From Oleispirillum naphthae (GTDB lineage: Bacteria; Pseudomonadota; Alphaproteobacteria; Rhodospirillales; Rhodospirillaceae): a stretch of DNA of 64,000 nt. Shown here in pieces: positions 28,701-37,414 of this stretch (the stretch's first letter is position 1; the number at the start of each line of letters is the position of its first letter). Both the position numbers and the translations under genes were made by a program. The notes below the pieces were generated by a model that ran no database searches, was not told the DNA's origin, and saw only the letters and a program-made list of their open reading frames with translations. Location of the stretch: the NCBI GenBank assembly GCA_027864655.1, contig JAQAZG010000001.1, forward strand, positions 1 to 64,000, written 5' to 3'.

Positions 28701-31700
28701 ATGGCCTCTTCGAGGGCCGAGAAATCGAGGATGTTGCTGCCCATCCCTCCGTCGATGATCACCGGGTTGACGCTCAGGGTGGCCGTTTCCGCGATCTCGA
28801 AGGAGTCGTCGCCCCCGCCGCCCGCAATCGAGGAGAACGAGGCGGATCCGACGCTGTAGAGGTGGAAGCTGTCGTTCCCGCCGGTTCCGATCAGGGTTTC
28901 GATCATCGCCGCCGAGTCCGTGGAGACGGTCTCGTCGGCGGAGTCCTCGATCGCGATGGCGGAGTACGCGGAGGCGTTGCTGTCGATCACCACGTCCAGG
29001 TGCTTGCCGCTCAGGTTGGCGTAGCTGAGGACGTCGTTGCCGTCGCCGGTGTTATAGGTGTCGCTGCCCCCGGCGCCGGTATAGGTGTCGCCGCCGAGGC
29101 TGGCGTAGAAGGTGTCGGCGCCCGCTACGCCGGCCACGCTTTCGGCGGCGGCGGAGCCGGTGAACACGTCGTTTTCGGTGGAGAGGGTGTAGTTCTCGAA
29201 CTCCGTGATCTTCACCGTGGCGCTGGAACTGGTGAAGGTGGCGAGCATCGCGCTCAGCCCGGAGCTGTAGGAGATGGTGACGCCGTCGTTGGTCGGCAGG
29301 CTCGAGAAGTCGATGGTGTCGGCGCCGTCGCCGCCGACGAAGGTGTCGTTGCCGCCGAGGGCGGCATAGGAGGACGAAACGAAATCGACGCGGTCGTCGC
29401 CGGTCCCGCCGAGGAACACGTCGGTGCCCGAGGTGGCGGCGTAGGTGTCGCCGCCGCCGCCGCCCAGAACGGTCATGCCGCCGGTGCCTTCGAAGGTGTC
29501 GTTGCCCGAAGAGCCGATCAGGGTTTCGATGCTGGTCAGGCCGGTGTCGCCGCTGGTGGAGCCGCTGATGGTGACGACGGAACCCTCCACCGTGAGGGTG
29601 GAGCCGCTCAACTGCGAGAAGTCGGCGACGTCGTTGCCGCCTCCTCCATGGAAGAAGTCATTGCCCGCGGAGGCGAGGAAGGTGTCCGCCAGGTTCGATC
29701 CGGTCAGGGAATCCGCGCCGCTGCCGCCCTGGAACACCTCGACGTTGGAGAAGGTGAGGTGGTAGGCGTCGTTGCCCCAGGAGGCGGTGCCGCTCCCGGC
29801 GTTCAGGGTGACGTTCGTCGAGACGCCTCCGAAGCTCAGGATATCGGCGCCGTCGCCGCCGTCGAAGGAATCCCCCGCGACGTCGTAGGCGTTGAAGGTG
29901 TCGTTGTCGTCTCCGGCGAGGAAGGTCGTGCCGCCGATGCTGCGCAGGGTGTCGGCGGAGGCGGTGCCCTTGAGGATCTCGATGTCGCTGAAATGATAGG
30001 TGCCGTCCCCGGTGTAGGCGAGGTAGCCGTTGGAATAACCGACGTAGATGCCGCCCGAAAGGGCGGAGAAGTCGGCGGTGTCGGTGTCGTCGCCGCCGTC
30101 CATGAAGACGGTGCCGCCGCCGCTGCCCGCGACCAGGGTGTCGTTGCCGGTGCCGCCGAGGAGATGGGCGAGGTCCGCGTTGTCGGAGTGGAGCACGTCG
30201 TTGCCCGCGTCGCCGTAGACCGTGCTGGTGCCGCTGCCCGCATGCAGGGTGTCGTCGCCGTCGCCGCCGTGCAGCACGTTGCCGTCGGTCATGTTGTCGG
30301 CTTCGTAGTCATGCAGGGTTTTCGACCCGCCGTAGATCACGTCGTCGCCGTCGCCGCCGTCGATCGCGTCGTTGCCGCCGCTGCCGTAGAGGGTGTCGGC
30401 GAGGGCCGAGCCGGTGATGTTGTCGGCCTGGTCGCTGCCCTCGATCACCTCGACGCCGCTGAACGCCAGGGAGCCGCCCGTCCAGGTGGCGGCGCCCAGG
30501 GAGACGTCGATGACGACCGGGCCGGTCACCGCGTCGAAGTCGATGAAGTCGGCGCCTATGCCGCCATGGAAGGTGTCGGGTGTTTGCGCGACGTCCAGAA
30601 CGTACAGAGCGTCGTTGCCCGATCCGCCCTCGATCAGCACGCCGCCGAGGGAGGAAAACTCGTCATCGCCGGAAGTGCCGATCAGCACCTCGATGTTCTC
30701 CGCCGTATCGGACGAGGTCTCGGAGGTGGCGATAATCTTCCCGCTCTGGCTGTCCAGCTCCACGTTGATCGCGGAGGGGAGCGACGAATAGTCGAGGGTG
30801 TCGATCCCCTCGCCGCCGTCGATCACGTTGATCCCCGCGCCCGAAACGATGAGGTCGGCGCCCTTGCCGCCGAGCAGGGTGTCGGCGCCGGGGCCGCCAT
30901 AGAGAATGTCGTTGCCCTCGCCGCCATCCAGGTAGTCGTTGCCGGAGTAGCCGGTCAGCACGTCGTTGCCCGCGAGGCCGTAGAAGGTGACGTCGCCCGC
31001 ACCGATGAAGGTCATCGCGTCGATGCCCTCGGTGCCGGTGTGGACGCCCGCCGTGGCGTAGAGGCCGCCGGTGCCGTCCGGCGTTTCGACGACGATGTTG
31101 TTGTCGTCGTTGTTGTTCTCGTTCTCGTTGTTGGTGGCGGTGGTCTGCGTCACCGTGGCGATCAGGGTGGTGACGATATCGACCAGCGGGTCCGTCGTGG
31201 CGACGGTGGGGGGCTGCTGCTGTTGCTGTTGCACCTGCTGCTGAATCTGCTGCTGCATTTGCTGCAGGTTCTGGTTCGACTGCCCTTCCTGGCCCTGCTG
31301 GCCTTCCTGGCCCTGCTGCCCTTCCTGCCCTTCCTGGCCTTCCTGCCCCGGTTGCCCGCCCTGGGTCGCGCCCTGCACGAAGCCGGGGTTGCCCGCGGCG
31401 GCGGGCAGGTGGCCGGTCACCGTGCCGTACTGCTGGGTGAACTCGGCGGCGGTCATCGTCTGCACCACCACCGGGGTCGCCGGATTGATGCTGACCTGCG
31501 CGGCCTGCAACACCGTGGACAGGGTGAACACGCCCGCCGAGGTGACGAGGACGATCTCGCCGATGGTGCCGTCGGGGTCGCGGATCAGCACGATGCTGGT
31601 CTGGCCGTCGCTGCCCACTTCGCCGGAGCCCGAGGTGCCGCGGAAGCCGATGGTCGCCGAGGGTGTGGTCACCTTCATCGCGTCGGGCGAGGTCTTGGCG

Positions 31701-32287
31701 ATCTGGCCGCTGATGAAGGCGAAAGTGCCGCCCAGCACCCCGACGTTGGCGGAGCCGCTCTGCGTGCCGGGGTCGTAGACCATCTCGTCGAGCACCATCT
31801 TGCCGCCCGCGCCGAGCGAGAAGTTGGAGCCGTCGAGGAAGACGATACCCACCGCGCCGCCCGCGGCGGTTTCCAGCACGTCGCCCTGGTGCACCGCGTC
31901 GCCCACCTGCAGGGTGGCGCGCGTGCCGTCGGCGTGTTCCACCGTGACCGTGCCGTTCAGCGTCTTGACCGTGCCGATCGAAGCGGCGGGGGCGGCGTTG
32001 CCCGCGGCCTGCGCCAGGCGGCCGTCGCCGCCGGAAAGCCGGTCCGCCCACGAAGCGCGGAAGGCCATGCCGCCGTCGAGCTGCAAATCGCTGTGCGCGT
32101 CGGAGAAGAAGTAGCCCTTGACCAGCAGTTCGTCCCCCGCGGCATCGACGATGCGCAGGTCCTGCCCGGAGTGGGAGAACTCGGCGTGCGCCAGGCGCTC
32201 CATGTTCCAGTCGGACGGCAGGCGGTTGCCGGTGACGACGGTCGCGGAAGGCGCGGCGACGGAACTGGCAGCGGCAGAGAGCGACAT
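25709..32287 (-). CDS. Giant FecR/RTX-repeat secreted protein, presumed type I secretion substrate
   Basis: This 2,192-residue protein is acidic and almost free of cysteine. Order: an N-terminal region, a FecR-like domain (about 100-260: 'VKTLNGTVTVEHADGTRATL', 'LGGTFAFISGQIAKTSPDAM', 'TIGFRGTSG'), a Gln-rich GQEGQ/QQQ linker (about 310-370), and then some 1,700 residues of calcium-binding RTX-like nonapeptides of GGxGxD type. These alternate with longer 'LIGSSGDD...' and 'DFSSL' units. The C-terminal end lacks cysteine and would hold the secretion signal. The ATG at 32287 has AAGGG seven bases upstream; the frame extends to a TTG at 32332 without support. It probably acts as a surface adhesin or matrix protein. 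The function is inferred. Confidence 0.88.
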   Translation of the reverse strand: MSLSAAASSVAAPSATVVTGNRLPSDWNMERLAHAEFSHSGQDLRIVDAAGDELLVKGYFFSDAHSDLQLDGGMAFRASWADRLSGGDGRLAQAAGNAAPAASIGTVKTLNGTVTVEHADGTRATLQVGDAVHQGDVLETAAGGAVGIVFLDGSNFSLGAGGKMVLDEMVYDPGTQSGSANVGVLGGTFAFISGQIAKTSPDAMKVTTPSATIGFRGTSGSGEVGSDGQTSIVLIRDPDGTIGEIVLVTSAGVFTLSTVLQAAQVSINPATPVVVQTMTAAEFTQQYGTVTGHLPAAAGNPGFVQGATQGGQPGQEGQEGQEGQQGQEGQQGQEGQSNQNLQQMQQQIQQQVQQQQQQPPTVATTDPLVDIVTTLIATVTQTTATNNENENNNDDNNIVVETPDGTGGLYATAGVHTGTEGIDAMTFIGAGDVTFYGLAGNDVLTGYSGNDYLDGGEGNDILYGGPGADTLLGGKGADLIVSGAGINVIDGGEGIDTLDYSSLPSAINVELDSQSGKIIATSETSSDTAENIEVLIGTSGDDEFSSLGGVLIEGGSGNDALYVLDVAQTPDTFHGGIGADFIDFDAVTGPVVIDVSLGAATWTGGSLAFSGVEVIEGSDQADNITGSALADTLYGSGGNDAIDGGDGDDVIYGGSKTLHDYEADNMTDGNVLHGGDGDDTLHAGSGTSTVYGDAGNDVLHSDNADLAHLLGGTGNDTLVAGSGGGTVFMDGGDDTDTADFSALSGGIYVGYSNGYLAYTGDGTYHFSDIEILKGTASADTLRSIGGTTFLAGDDNDTFNAYDVAGDSFDGGDGADILSFGGVSTNVTLNAGSGTASWGNDAYHLTFSNVEVFQGGSGADSLTGSNLADTFLASAGNDFFHGGGGNDVADFSQLSGSTLTVEGSVVTISGSTSGDTGLTSIETLIGSSGNDTFEGTGGMTVLGGGGGDTYAATSGTDVFLGGTGDDRVDFVSSSYAALGGNDTFVGGDGADTIDFSSLPTNDGVTISYSSGLSAMLATFTSSSATVKITEFENYTLSTENDVFTGSAAAESVAGVAGADTFYASLGGDTYTGAGGSDTYNTGDGNDVLSYANLSGKHLDVVIDSNASAYSAIAIEDSADETVSTDSAAMIETLIGTGGNDSFHLYSVGSASFSSIAGGGGDDSFEIAETATLSVNPVIIDGGMGSNILDFSALEEAITVDDGYAWRTPGSWSSNFVEYSNISVFKASAGAFTFTGGSGDETVYVTATTTTGEIDGGDGGDTIDFSLLSIDEQTNEGISTGTDGAIYVSGAVQDLQVEGFETLIGSSGDDDLGGLSGYGSVYGGAGDDTYQASYGDDTFYGGEGDDTVTIDSADFEDVDTFIGGEGANTLEIDSGFYATKSYEVGNSTFYTEANKLSIDASSGTLTALYDNGEGSTTTIATAGFSGFQSYVLGSISTDFTGSSGDDTVFIASLGYNVYHQADGGGGDDTLDFSLMLEGFDNGRIIAGSFDGILSINASGVISGDVQMFANATIDAQNFETLVGSTGDDVFGAYWDSENEEYVATGLAGVSAFGGDGADTFYTGDGNDVFIGGEGDDDVIVSGLGGTDAYYGSEDASAETHEIEDNDTLDLSSLTGIASATVNAATGILSVDGAQAATFDGFETYTLSSVTDTFIGGDTAATVYGGAGDDILQGGAGDDELYGEDGLNTFFGSLGDDTIEGNGSDVLDFSNLDEGYTISIDFSEAYIPYGPPEDETAYTTAYSGVATIVGSTGDDRVTLSSDYSGRDMVFYGGGGSDTMNLTYHLALSATPGIDGGDNAYLTFEYEDAQETYSFTVYDFETFHLSEYGNTFSGTGLGEYVDGGSGDDTFYGLGGDDTLVAGAGDDRLDGGDGSDLLIVGSSGMGHTGAISDSGLSGTDTLQIDGTGADYTVTDLSDPYTQTIGFYDSGDNPIGAATVYSGIDVYQLSSVTDTFYGSSGGDTVIFGGGNDSIVGNEGDDTFHAGQLGNGDVTDIAGGADNDTLSFEHVSGSSGVSIIADDGTFTLNLGAGNSATGTVSGIETFRLTDAADSFTGSDTDSATAFGLGGDDFIVCRDGAETIGFEGSGESVAEIFASMGLDSISAFTSGVDSILLDADSFNGINGASDIATDDATFGGNLGVSGAAVFVYQDGSDYELWYTTDGNAATTENSYQFATSNSTIMASDISVTQEQQGNPL

Positions 32288-32502
32288 GGCGAGGCCCTTC
32301 CAGAGTTGAGACGGAACCCTGTTGCGTTGCAACCAAACTTATAGTGGCCTTGCCGCCGGTTCGCGGCAACACCCTAAAAAAGCACAAGACCTCTTGCCCT
32401 CGGTAGGTCACTATGAACGTGTTTTCGGCGATCTTCAAATGTTGTGGCGGCTTTCCTGGAAAAAACCGACCGCGCCGCTGCGGTTTGCAAGGCGAGGGGG
32501 CA

Positions 32503-34764
32503 ATGAACAAGGCGAGACGTTCCATCGGGGGTTGGTCCGGCGCGCGGAGCGCCTTGCGCAGAGGTTTGAAGCGCGCCTTCATGCCGACGATTCCCCGCGT
32601 CATTGCGCTCGCATTGCTTGCGGGAGTGGTCGCCCTGCGGGTGATCGACCCGGTTTCCCTGCAGATGCTGCGGGTGCGCACCTTCGACGTCTACCAGCAG
32701 ATCAAGCCGCGGCCGCAGACGCCGGGCATGGTGACCATCGTCGATATCGACGAGGAAAGCCTGAAGCGCCTCGGCCAATGGCCGTGGCCGCGCACCCTGT
32801 TGGCGCGCATGCTCGACCGCCTCACCATGATGCGGGCGGCGGTGGTGGGCTTCGACGTGGTGTTCGCCGAACCGGACCGCATGTCGCCGAAAAGCCTGGC
32901 GGAAGAACTGCCGACCCTGCCGCCCGGCGTGCGCGGCCAACTGGCGAGCCTGCCCTCCAACGACGCCCTGTTCGCCGAGGCGATCCGCCATTCCCGGGTC
33001 GTCCTCGGCCAGACCGGCCTTCCGCTCGACCGGCCGGTGCCCGCGGACGCGCCCAAGCCCTCGGTGGCGGTGCTCGGCGACGGGCTCACCCGCTGGGTGG
33101 AAAACCATCGCAGCCTGCTGCGCAACATCCCGGAGATCGACCAGGCCGCCGCCGGGCACGGGGTTTTCACCGTCGCCGCGGAGACCGACGGCGTGGTCCG
33201 CCGCGTGCCGATGGTCCTGTACGTGCAGGGCAACTTCTATCCCTCGCTCAGCGTCGAGATGCTGCGCCTCGCCGCGGGGCAGAAATCGGTGCTGATCAAG
33301 ACCCGCGACGACATCGGCGTCGAGGGGCTGCGCATCCGCGGCCTGCCGCCGATCCGCACCGACGCCAACGGCCGCGTCTGGGTCTACTTCGCCAAGTCCA
33401 ACCCGGCGCAGTACGTCTCCGCCTACAGGATCCTCGACGGCACCGCGCCGCCCGAGGCGATCGCCAATCACCTCATCCTCGTCGGCACCTCGGCGGCGGG
33501 CCTGCTCGACATCAAGGCGACGCCGCTGTCGCCGTTCCTGCCGGGGGTGGAGGTGCACGCCCAGATTCTCGAAAACATCCTCACCAACGCCCAGCTCCAG
33601 CAGCCGCGCGACGCCGTGGGGGTGGAGGTCTGCCTCGCCGTCGCCATCGGCCTGGCGATGATCGTGCTGCTGCCGCTGATCGGCGCGCGGCCGACCATGG
33701 CGCTGTTCCTCGCCGCGGCGGGCGGCGCGGTGGCCTGGTCGTGGCACGCCTTCGCGGTGCAGAAGGTGCTCTACGACCCGGTGCTGCCCAGCCTCACCGC
33801 GCTCGTCATCTTCATCTTCCTCACCTACACCAGCTACGCCAAGGAAGAGGCGGAACGCCGCCAAGTGCGCTCCGCCTTCAGCCACTACATGTCGCCCGCC
33901 CTGGTCGAGCGCCTCGCCGCCGACCCCTCGCGGCTCAAGCTCGGCGGCGAGATGCGCGACATGACGCTGCTGTTCTGCGACGTGCGCGGCTTCACCACGA
34001 TTTCCGAGCAGTTCGACGCCGAGGGCCTGACCCGGCTGATCAACCGCTTCCTCACCCCGATGACCGAAGTGATCCTCACCCGCCAGGGCACCATCGACAA
34101 ATACATGGGCGACTGCATCATGGCGTTCTGGAATGCGCCGCTCGACGATCCGTCGCACCAGGCGCACGCCTGCGAGTCCGCCCTCGGCATGATCGACGCC
34201 TTGAAAGAGTTGAATGAGAATCTGAAGAGCGAGGCGGAAGCCGAGAACAGGAAATACATTCCGATCAACGTCGGCGTCGGCATCAACAGCGGCGTGGTGT
34301 GCGTCGGCAACATGGGGTCGGAGCAGCGCTTCGACTATTCGGTGCTCGGCGACGACGTCAACCTCGCCTCGCGCCTGGAGGGCCAGTCGAAGACCTACGG
34401 CGTCACCACCGTGGTCGGCGAGAACACCGAGCCGCAGGTGCGCGACTTCGCGCTGCTCGAACTCGACCTCATCCGCGTCAAGGGCAAGACCGTGCCGGTG
34501 CGCATCTTCGGCCTGGTCGGCGACCGCGCCATGGCCGCGACGCCGGAATTCGCGGCGCACCGCGCGGCGCACCACCGCCTGCTCGCCGCCTATCGCGCCC
34601 AGGACTGGCCCGCGGCGGAAACCGCGCTGGCGGACTGCCGCGCCTCGCCGATCGGCGCGCTGATCCCGAAGTTCTACGAGATGATCGCGGAACGCATCGT
34701 GATCTTCCGCGAGGCCTCCCCCGGCGCGGACTGGGACGGCGTGTTCGTCGCCACGTCGAAGTGA
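32503..34764 (+). CDS. CHASE2-domain adenylate cyclase
   Basis: This 753-residue membrane protein has an N-terminal helix, an extracytoplasmic CHASE2 sensor (about 50-360, with 'VTIVDIDEESLKRLGQWPWPR' near its start) and three membrane helices (about 365-440). A C-terminal class III cyclase domain (about 470-650) completes it. Metal-binding Asp lies in 'LLFCDVRGFTT' and 'DKYMGD', and the purine-specifying Lys and Asp positions ('TIDKYMGD' and 'VLGDDVNLASR') fit ATP rather than GTP. It should make cAMP in response to an envelope signal. I chose the ATG at 32503, behind GAGGGGG; an ATG at 32413 is also possible. It is divergent from the FecR/RTX gene. Confidence 0.91.
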   Translation: MNKARRSIGGWSGARSALRRGLKRAFMPTIPRVIALALLAGVVALRVIDPVSLQMLRVRTFDVYQQIKPRPQTPGMVTIVDIDEESLKRLGQWPWPRTLLARMLDRLTMMRAAVVGFDVVFAEPDRMSPKSLAEELPTLPPGVRGQLASLPSNDALFAEAIRHSRVVLGQTGLPLDRPVPADAPKPSVAVLGDGLTRWVENHRSLLRNIPEIDQAAAGHGVFTVAAETDGVVRRVPMVLYVQGNFYPSLSVEMLRLAAGQKSVLIKTRDDIGVEGLRIRGLPPIRTDANGRVWVYFAKSNPAQYVSAYRILDGTAPPEAIANHLILVGTSAAGLLDIKATPLSPFLPGVEVHAQILENILTNAQLQQPRDAVGVEVCLAVAIGLAMIVLLPLIGARPTMALFLAAAGGAVAWSWHAFAVQKVLYDPVLPSLTALVIFIFLTYTSYAKEEAERRQVRSAFSHYMSPALVERLAADPSRLKLGGEMRDMTLLFCDVRGFTTISEQFDAEGLTRLINRFLTPMTEVILTRQGTIDKYMGDCIMAFWNAPLDDPSHQAHACESALGMIDALKELNENLKSEAEAENRKYIPINVGVGINSGVVCVGNMGSEQRFDYSVLGDDVNLASRLEGQSKTYGVTTVVGENTEPQVRDFALLELDLIRVKGKTVPVRIFGLVGDRAMAATPEFAAHRAAHHRLLAAYRAQDWPAAETALADCRASPIGALIPKFYEMIAERIVIFREASPGADWDGVFVATSK

Positions 34765-34772
34765 GAAAAGCC

Positions 34773-34936
34773 AAAACTTCGCGGGGGACCTCAGCCCCCC
34801 GCACCCCCCCTAACTTTATTTTGCGCGAAGCGCCGTAAAGCCGTCACGCGGCGTGACGGTTGATGGCCGCTGCGCGGCGAAAACAAGTTAGGGGATCAAA
34901 GGCCCTTTGCGGGTCCGGGCAGGGCCCGGCCTGGTT
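34773..34936 (+). repeat. Structured dispersed intergenic repeat, copy A
   Basis: This roughly 164-bp segment between the cyclase and TolC genes shares three blocks with copy B at 48317-48470. They are AAAACTT-GCGG...CCCCTAA-TTTT, TGGC-GCTGCGCG-CAAAA...TCAAAGGC, and TTGCGGG-TCCGGG...CCCGGCC-TG. Internal hairpins include GCGGGGG...CCCCCGC and CCGTCACG/CGTGACGG; the latter is absent from copy B. No gene is evident. Confidence 0.7.
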
Positions 34937-34940
34937 TCTC

Positions 34941-36257
34941 TCAGTTCTGCGCGACGCGCGGGCCTTCGAGTTCGCCCATCGCCAGCAGCAGCTGGTAGGA
35001 GGCGAGCTTCATGTCGAAGGTGGCGGAAGTCTGGTTGATCCGCGCGTTATAGACTTCGTTCTCGGCATCGAGCACGTTGAGCGCGGTTTCCTTGCCCGCG
35101 TCGCGCAGCTTGGTGCGGGCGGTGAAGACTTCGCTGGCGATGTTCATCGCGTTGCTGAGCAGCTCGACGCGTTTGCGCGCGGTGTCGAGCGCGTGCCAGG
35201 CCAGCCGGGTCTGCTCCACCACCTTGCGGTTGGCGTGCTTGAGGTTGTCCATGCCGGCGGCGTGGTCGAAGGCGGCCTTGCTCACCTCGGCGCGGGTCTG
35301 CAAGCCGTTGAACAGGTTCCAGCTCGCCTGCAACAGGATGGAATAGTCGCGCCGGGTGCCGATCACCGCATCGCGGCCGTTCTCGTAGCCGTGTTCCATC
35401 ACCAGGTTGAAGGTCGGCATGTAGCCCGCCTCGGCGACGGAACGGCTCTCCTCCAGGGCGCTCGACTGGGCTCGGCTCACCGCGATCGTCGGGTTGCCGC
35501 CCGTGGCGCGCTCCATTGCGACATCCAGGCTGTCGGGGATGAGGGCCTCGGGCACCGGCGGTTCGGTCATCGTGGCGACCTCGGCCGGATGGTCGAAGAT
35601 CTGCATGTAGCGGCTCATCGCGGCTTCCAGCGCGCCTTCGAAGGCGACGCGCCGTTCCCTCGCCAGTTGCAGGCGGGTCTTGGCTTGCAGCACGTCCACG
35701 GCGATGCCGGAGCCGCGGCGCACCCTCTCGTCCTCGAGGTGGAGCTGGCGGCGGATGGTGTTTTCGTTCTGCGCGGCGAGCGCCACCAAGCGAGTTTGCT
35801 TCAGCACGTCGAGGTAGGCGGAAATCCCTTCGAACATCACGTTCTGCGTGGTGCCCGAGACGGTGAAGCGCGCGGCGTCGCGCTGGTATTTGCTGGCGGC
35901 GTAGAGGCCTTCCCGCGCGCCGCCGTCCCAGAGCTTCTGCGTCAGCGAGAAGGTGTAGGTGTTGCGGTCGCGGTAGAACGGGTCGAGGCGCTGCTCGCGG
36001 CGCGCCGGGTTGTCGATGCGCTCCATGCCGGTGTCGGCCTTGACGTCGATCGACGGCAGGTAGGTGCCCCACACCTTGTTGACGCCTTCCTCCGCGCCCG
36101 AGGCGGTGTTGCGCGCGGCGCGGATTTGCGGGTGTTCGCGGAGCAGGATCTGCAAGGCGTCGGGAAGGGTTTCTGCGTGCGCAGGCGCAGCGACCAGAGC
36201 GGCTGCGGAAGCCGCCAGAAGAATGGCACGATGGGACGCTGCCGCCACGATGGACAC
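34941..36257 (-). CDS. TolC-family outer membrane channel of the type I system
   Basis: This 438-residue protein has a signal peptide (about 1-28, ending AHA before ETLPDALQ) and the duplicated helical hairpins of the outer membrane efflux family. These include 'QTRLVALAAQNENTIRRQLHLEDERVRRG' near 165 and 'KTRLQLARE'. It forms the outer-membrane duct for the HlyD/ABC exporter. Start is a GTG at 36257; a second GTG at 36248 is possible and no ATG fits. A second tolC lies at 41534. A CRP-like motif lies about 63 bp upstream. Convergent with the cyclase gene across repeat copy A. Confidence 0.9.
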   Translation of the reverse strand: MSIVAAASHRAILLAASAAALVAAPAHAETLPDALQILLREHPQIRAARNTASGAEEGVNKVWGTYLPSIDVKADTGMERIDNPARREQRLDPFYRDRNTYTFSLTQKLWDGGAREGLYAASKYQRDAARFTVSGTTQNVMFEGISAYLDVLKQTRLVALAAQNENTIRRQLHLEDERVRRGSGIAVDVLQAKTRLQLARERRVAFEGALEAAMSRYMQIFDHPAEVATMTEPPVPEALIPDSLDVAMERATGGNPTIAVSRAQSSALEESRSVAEAGYMPTFNLVMEHGYENGRDAVIGTRRDYSILLQASWNLFNGLQTRAEVSKAAFDHAAGMDNLKHANRKVVEQTRLAWHALDTARKRVELLSNAMNIASEVFTARTKLRDAGKETALNVLDAENEVYNARINQTSATFDMKLASYQLLLAMGELEGPRVAQN

Positions 36258-36319
36258 CCCGGTATCACCCCGAATTTACGTATTTATCCCCGATCGGCGG
36301 CCCCGAGGCAACTCTAATA

Positions 36320-36333
36320 GTGACGAAAATCAC
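36320..36333. promoter_or_regulatory. CRP/FNR-like site upstream of the TolC gene
   Basis: GTGA-CGAAAA-TCAC matches the core of the CRP consensus TGTGA-N6-TCACA, with A on both outer sides. It lies 63-76 bp before the TolC-family start codon, in a suitable position for an activator. The nearby adenylate cyclase gives it added meaning. No CRP gene is in the window. Confidence 0.5.
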
Positions 36334-36358
36334 AATCGTGCGCGGAAAACCTGACTGC

Positions 36359-37345
36359 TTATTTCTCAGGCACGAAGAGATTCCCTGCGAACAGCGCGGC
36401 GAGGGTGCGGATCAGCACCCCGACGACGATCGCGGTGGTCAGCGCCAGCGCCAGCCAGCAGATCGGGGCCATCGCCTCCGCGCCGGTGCGTTCGTGATAC
36501 TCCAGGGCGGCGATGGTCAGCGCGTCGAGGGGGAAGGTGTAGGCCCACCACGACACCGCGAACGGCACGGCGAGGAACTGCCGCGCCATGGTGAGCACCA
36601 GCAGCCCGAGGAAGAGGGCGGAGTAGAACAGGATGCGGGCGAAGGGATCGATGCCGCCGGTGAGCGCCTCGTAGGAGATGAAGCCGATGGCGGGCGGCGC
36701 GATGAGGATGAACAGGGTCGGCACGAACTTCGCGGGAAGCTGGTCGTGGAAGACGATGCGGTAGAACACGACGGTGAAGAGGATCACCCAGAAGACGATG
36801 CCGATGGAGAAGAAGAACCACGACACCTCGACATGGCCGAGCGGCGCGCCGGTGAGCGGCACCAGCAGGTTGCCGACCACCGGGATGAACCAGGCGGGGT
36901 TGGAGTGGTGGATGTCGTGGTTGCGCACGATCCAGCGCTTCAGGAGATGCAGGGTGAAGGCGAGGTGGATCGCCGCGCCGACGCTCCACAGAGCGAAGGC
37001 GGTCTGCGGCCCGATGCTGAGCGCCGCGCGGGAAAGCAGCAGGATGCTGATGCTGAACGCAGGGAAGAAGTTGGCGCGGATCGGGTTCTGGAACTCGGCG
37101 GCCACCGCGTGGGGGTGGCGCACCGCCTTGGCGGCGTAGAGCGCGGTGAGCGCGAGGAACACCGCGGCGGCGGCGGCCAGAGCGGCATTGCTGACGTGGG
37201 CGGGCACATGGAGCACGGCGTGCGCCTTGCGCCAGGCGAGGCCGAGGCCGCACACCCCCATGACCACGGCGAACAGCGGCGCGGGAACGTGTTCGAGCCA
37301 GCCGCCGGGGCGGCCGTCGGCGGGAGCGGGAGAGGCGGCGGACAT
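36359..37345 (-). CDS. SLAC1/TehA-family anion channel or exporter
   Basis: This 328-residue integral membrane protein has about ten helices and matches the TDT/SLAC1 family (TehA, malate and sulfite transporters). It opens with 'VPAPLFAVVMGVCGLGLAWRKAHAVL', and 'NPIRANFFPAFSISILLL' (near 87-104), 'FIPVVGNLLVPLTG' and 'SWWAYTFPLDALTIAALEYHE' follow the family pattern. Members carry small anions such as chloride, nitrate, sulfite or malate. The ATG at 37345 has AGGAG upstream; the longer frame to 37504 runs into tRNA-Cys. A 16-bp palindrome at 37364-37379 suggests repressor control. Confidence 0.88.
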   Translation of the reverse strand: MSAASPAPADGRPGGWLEHVPAPLFAVVMGVCGLGLAWRKAHAVLHVPAHVSNAALAAAAAVFLALTALYAAKAVRHPHAVAAEFQNPIRANFFPAFSISILLLSRAALSIGPQTAFALWSVGAAIHLAFTLHLLKRWIVRNHDIHHSNPAWFIPVVGNLLVPLTGAPLGHVEVSWFFFSIGIVFWVILFTVVFYRIVFHDQLPAKFVPTLFILIAPPAIGFISYEALTGGIDPFARILFYSALFLGLLVLTMARQFLAVPFAVSWWAYTFPLDALTIAALEYHERTGAEAMAPICWLALALTTAIVVGVLIRTLAALFAGNLFVPEK

Positions 37346-37363
37346 GGGGGCGGCTCCTGTAAG

Positions 37364-37379
37364 ATTAGATAATTCTAAT
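37364..37379. promoter_or_regulatory. AT-rich palindrome upstream of the SLAC1/TehA gene
   Basis: ATTAGA and TCTAAT flank a TAAT spacer, 19-34 bp before the start codon, in an otherwise GC-rich context. The position overlaps where a promoter -10 or start would lie, so an operator is likely. No cognate regulator gene is next to it. Confidence 0.5.
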
Positions 37380-37414
37380 GTTACTAGGCGATCGCCGCGC
37401 GGTTTGCAACTCAA

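Noticed and set aside
26000-30900. Repeat array that might look like CRISPR or a satellite
   Set aside because: The periodicity is in codons for Gly-Asp nonapeptides. Spacer-repeat structure is missing and no cas gene is present.
25541-32344. A 2,267-codon open frame on the plus strand opposite the RTX gene
   Set aside because: Its translation is a low-complexity Val/Ala/Gly/Asp/Glu mix from reading GC-rich RTX repeats backwards. The minus-strand frame has FecR and RTX features and a ribosome-binding site.
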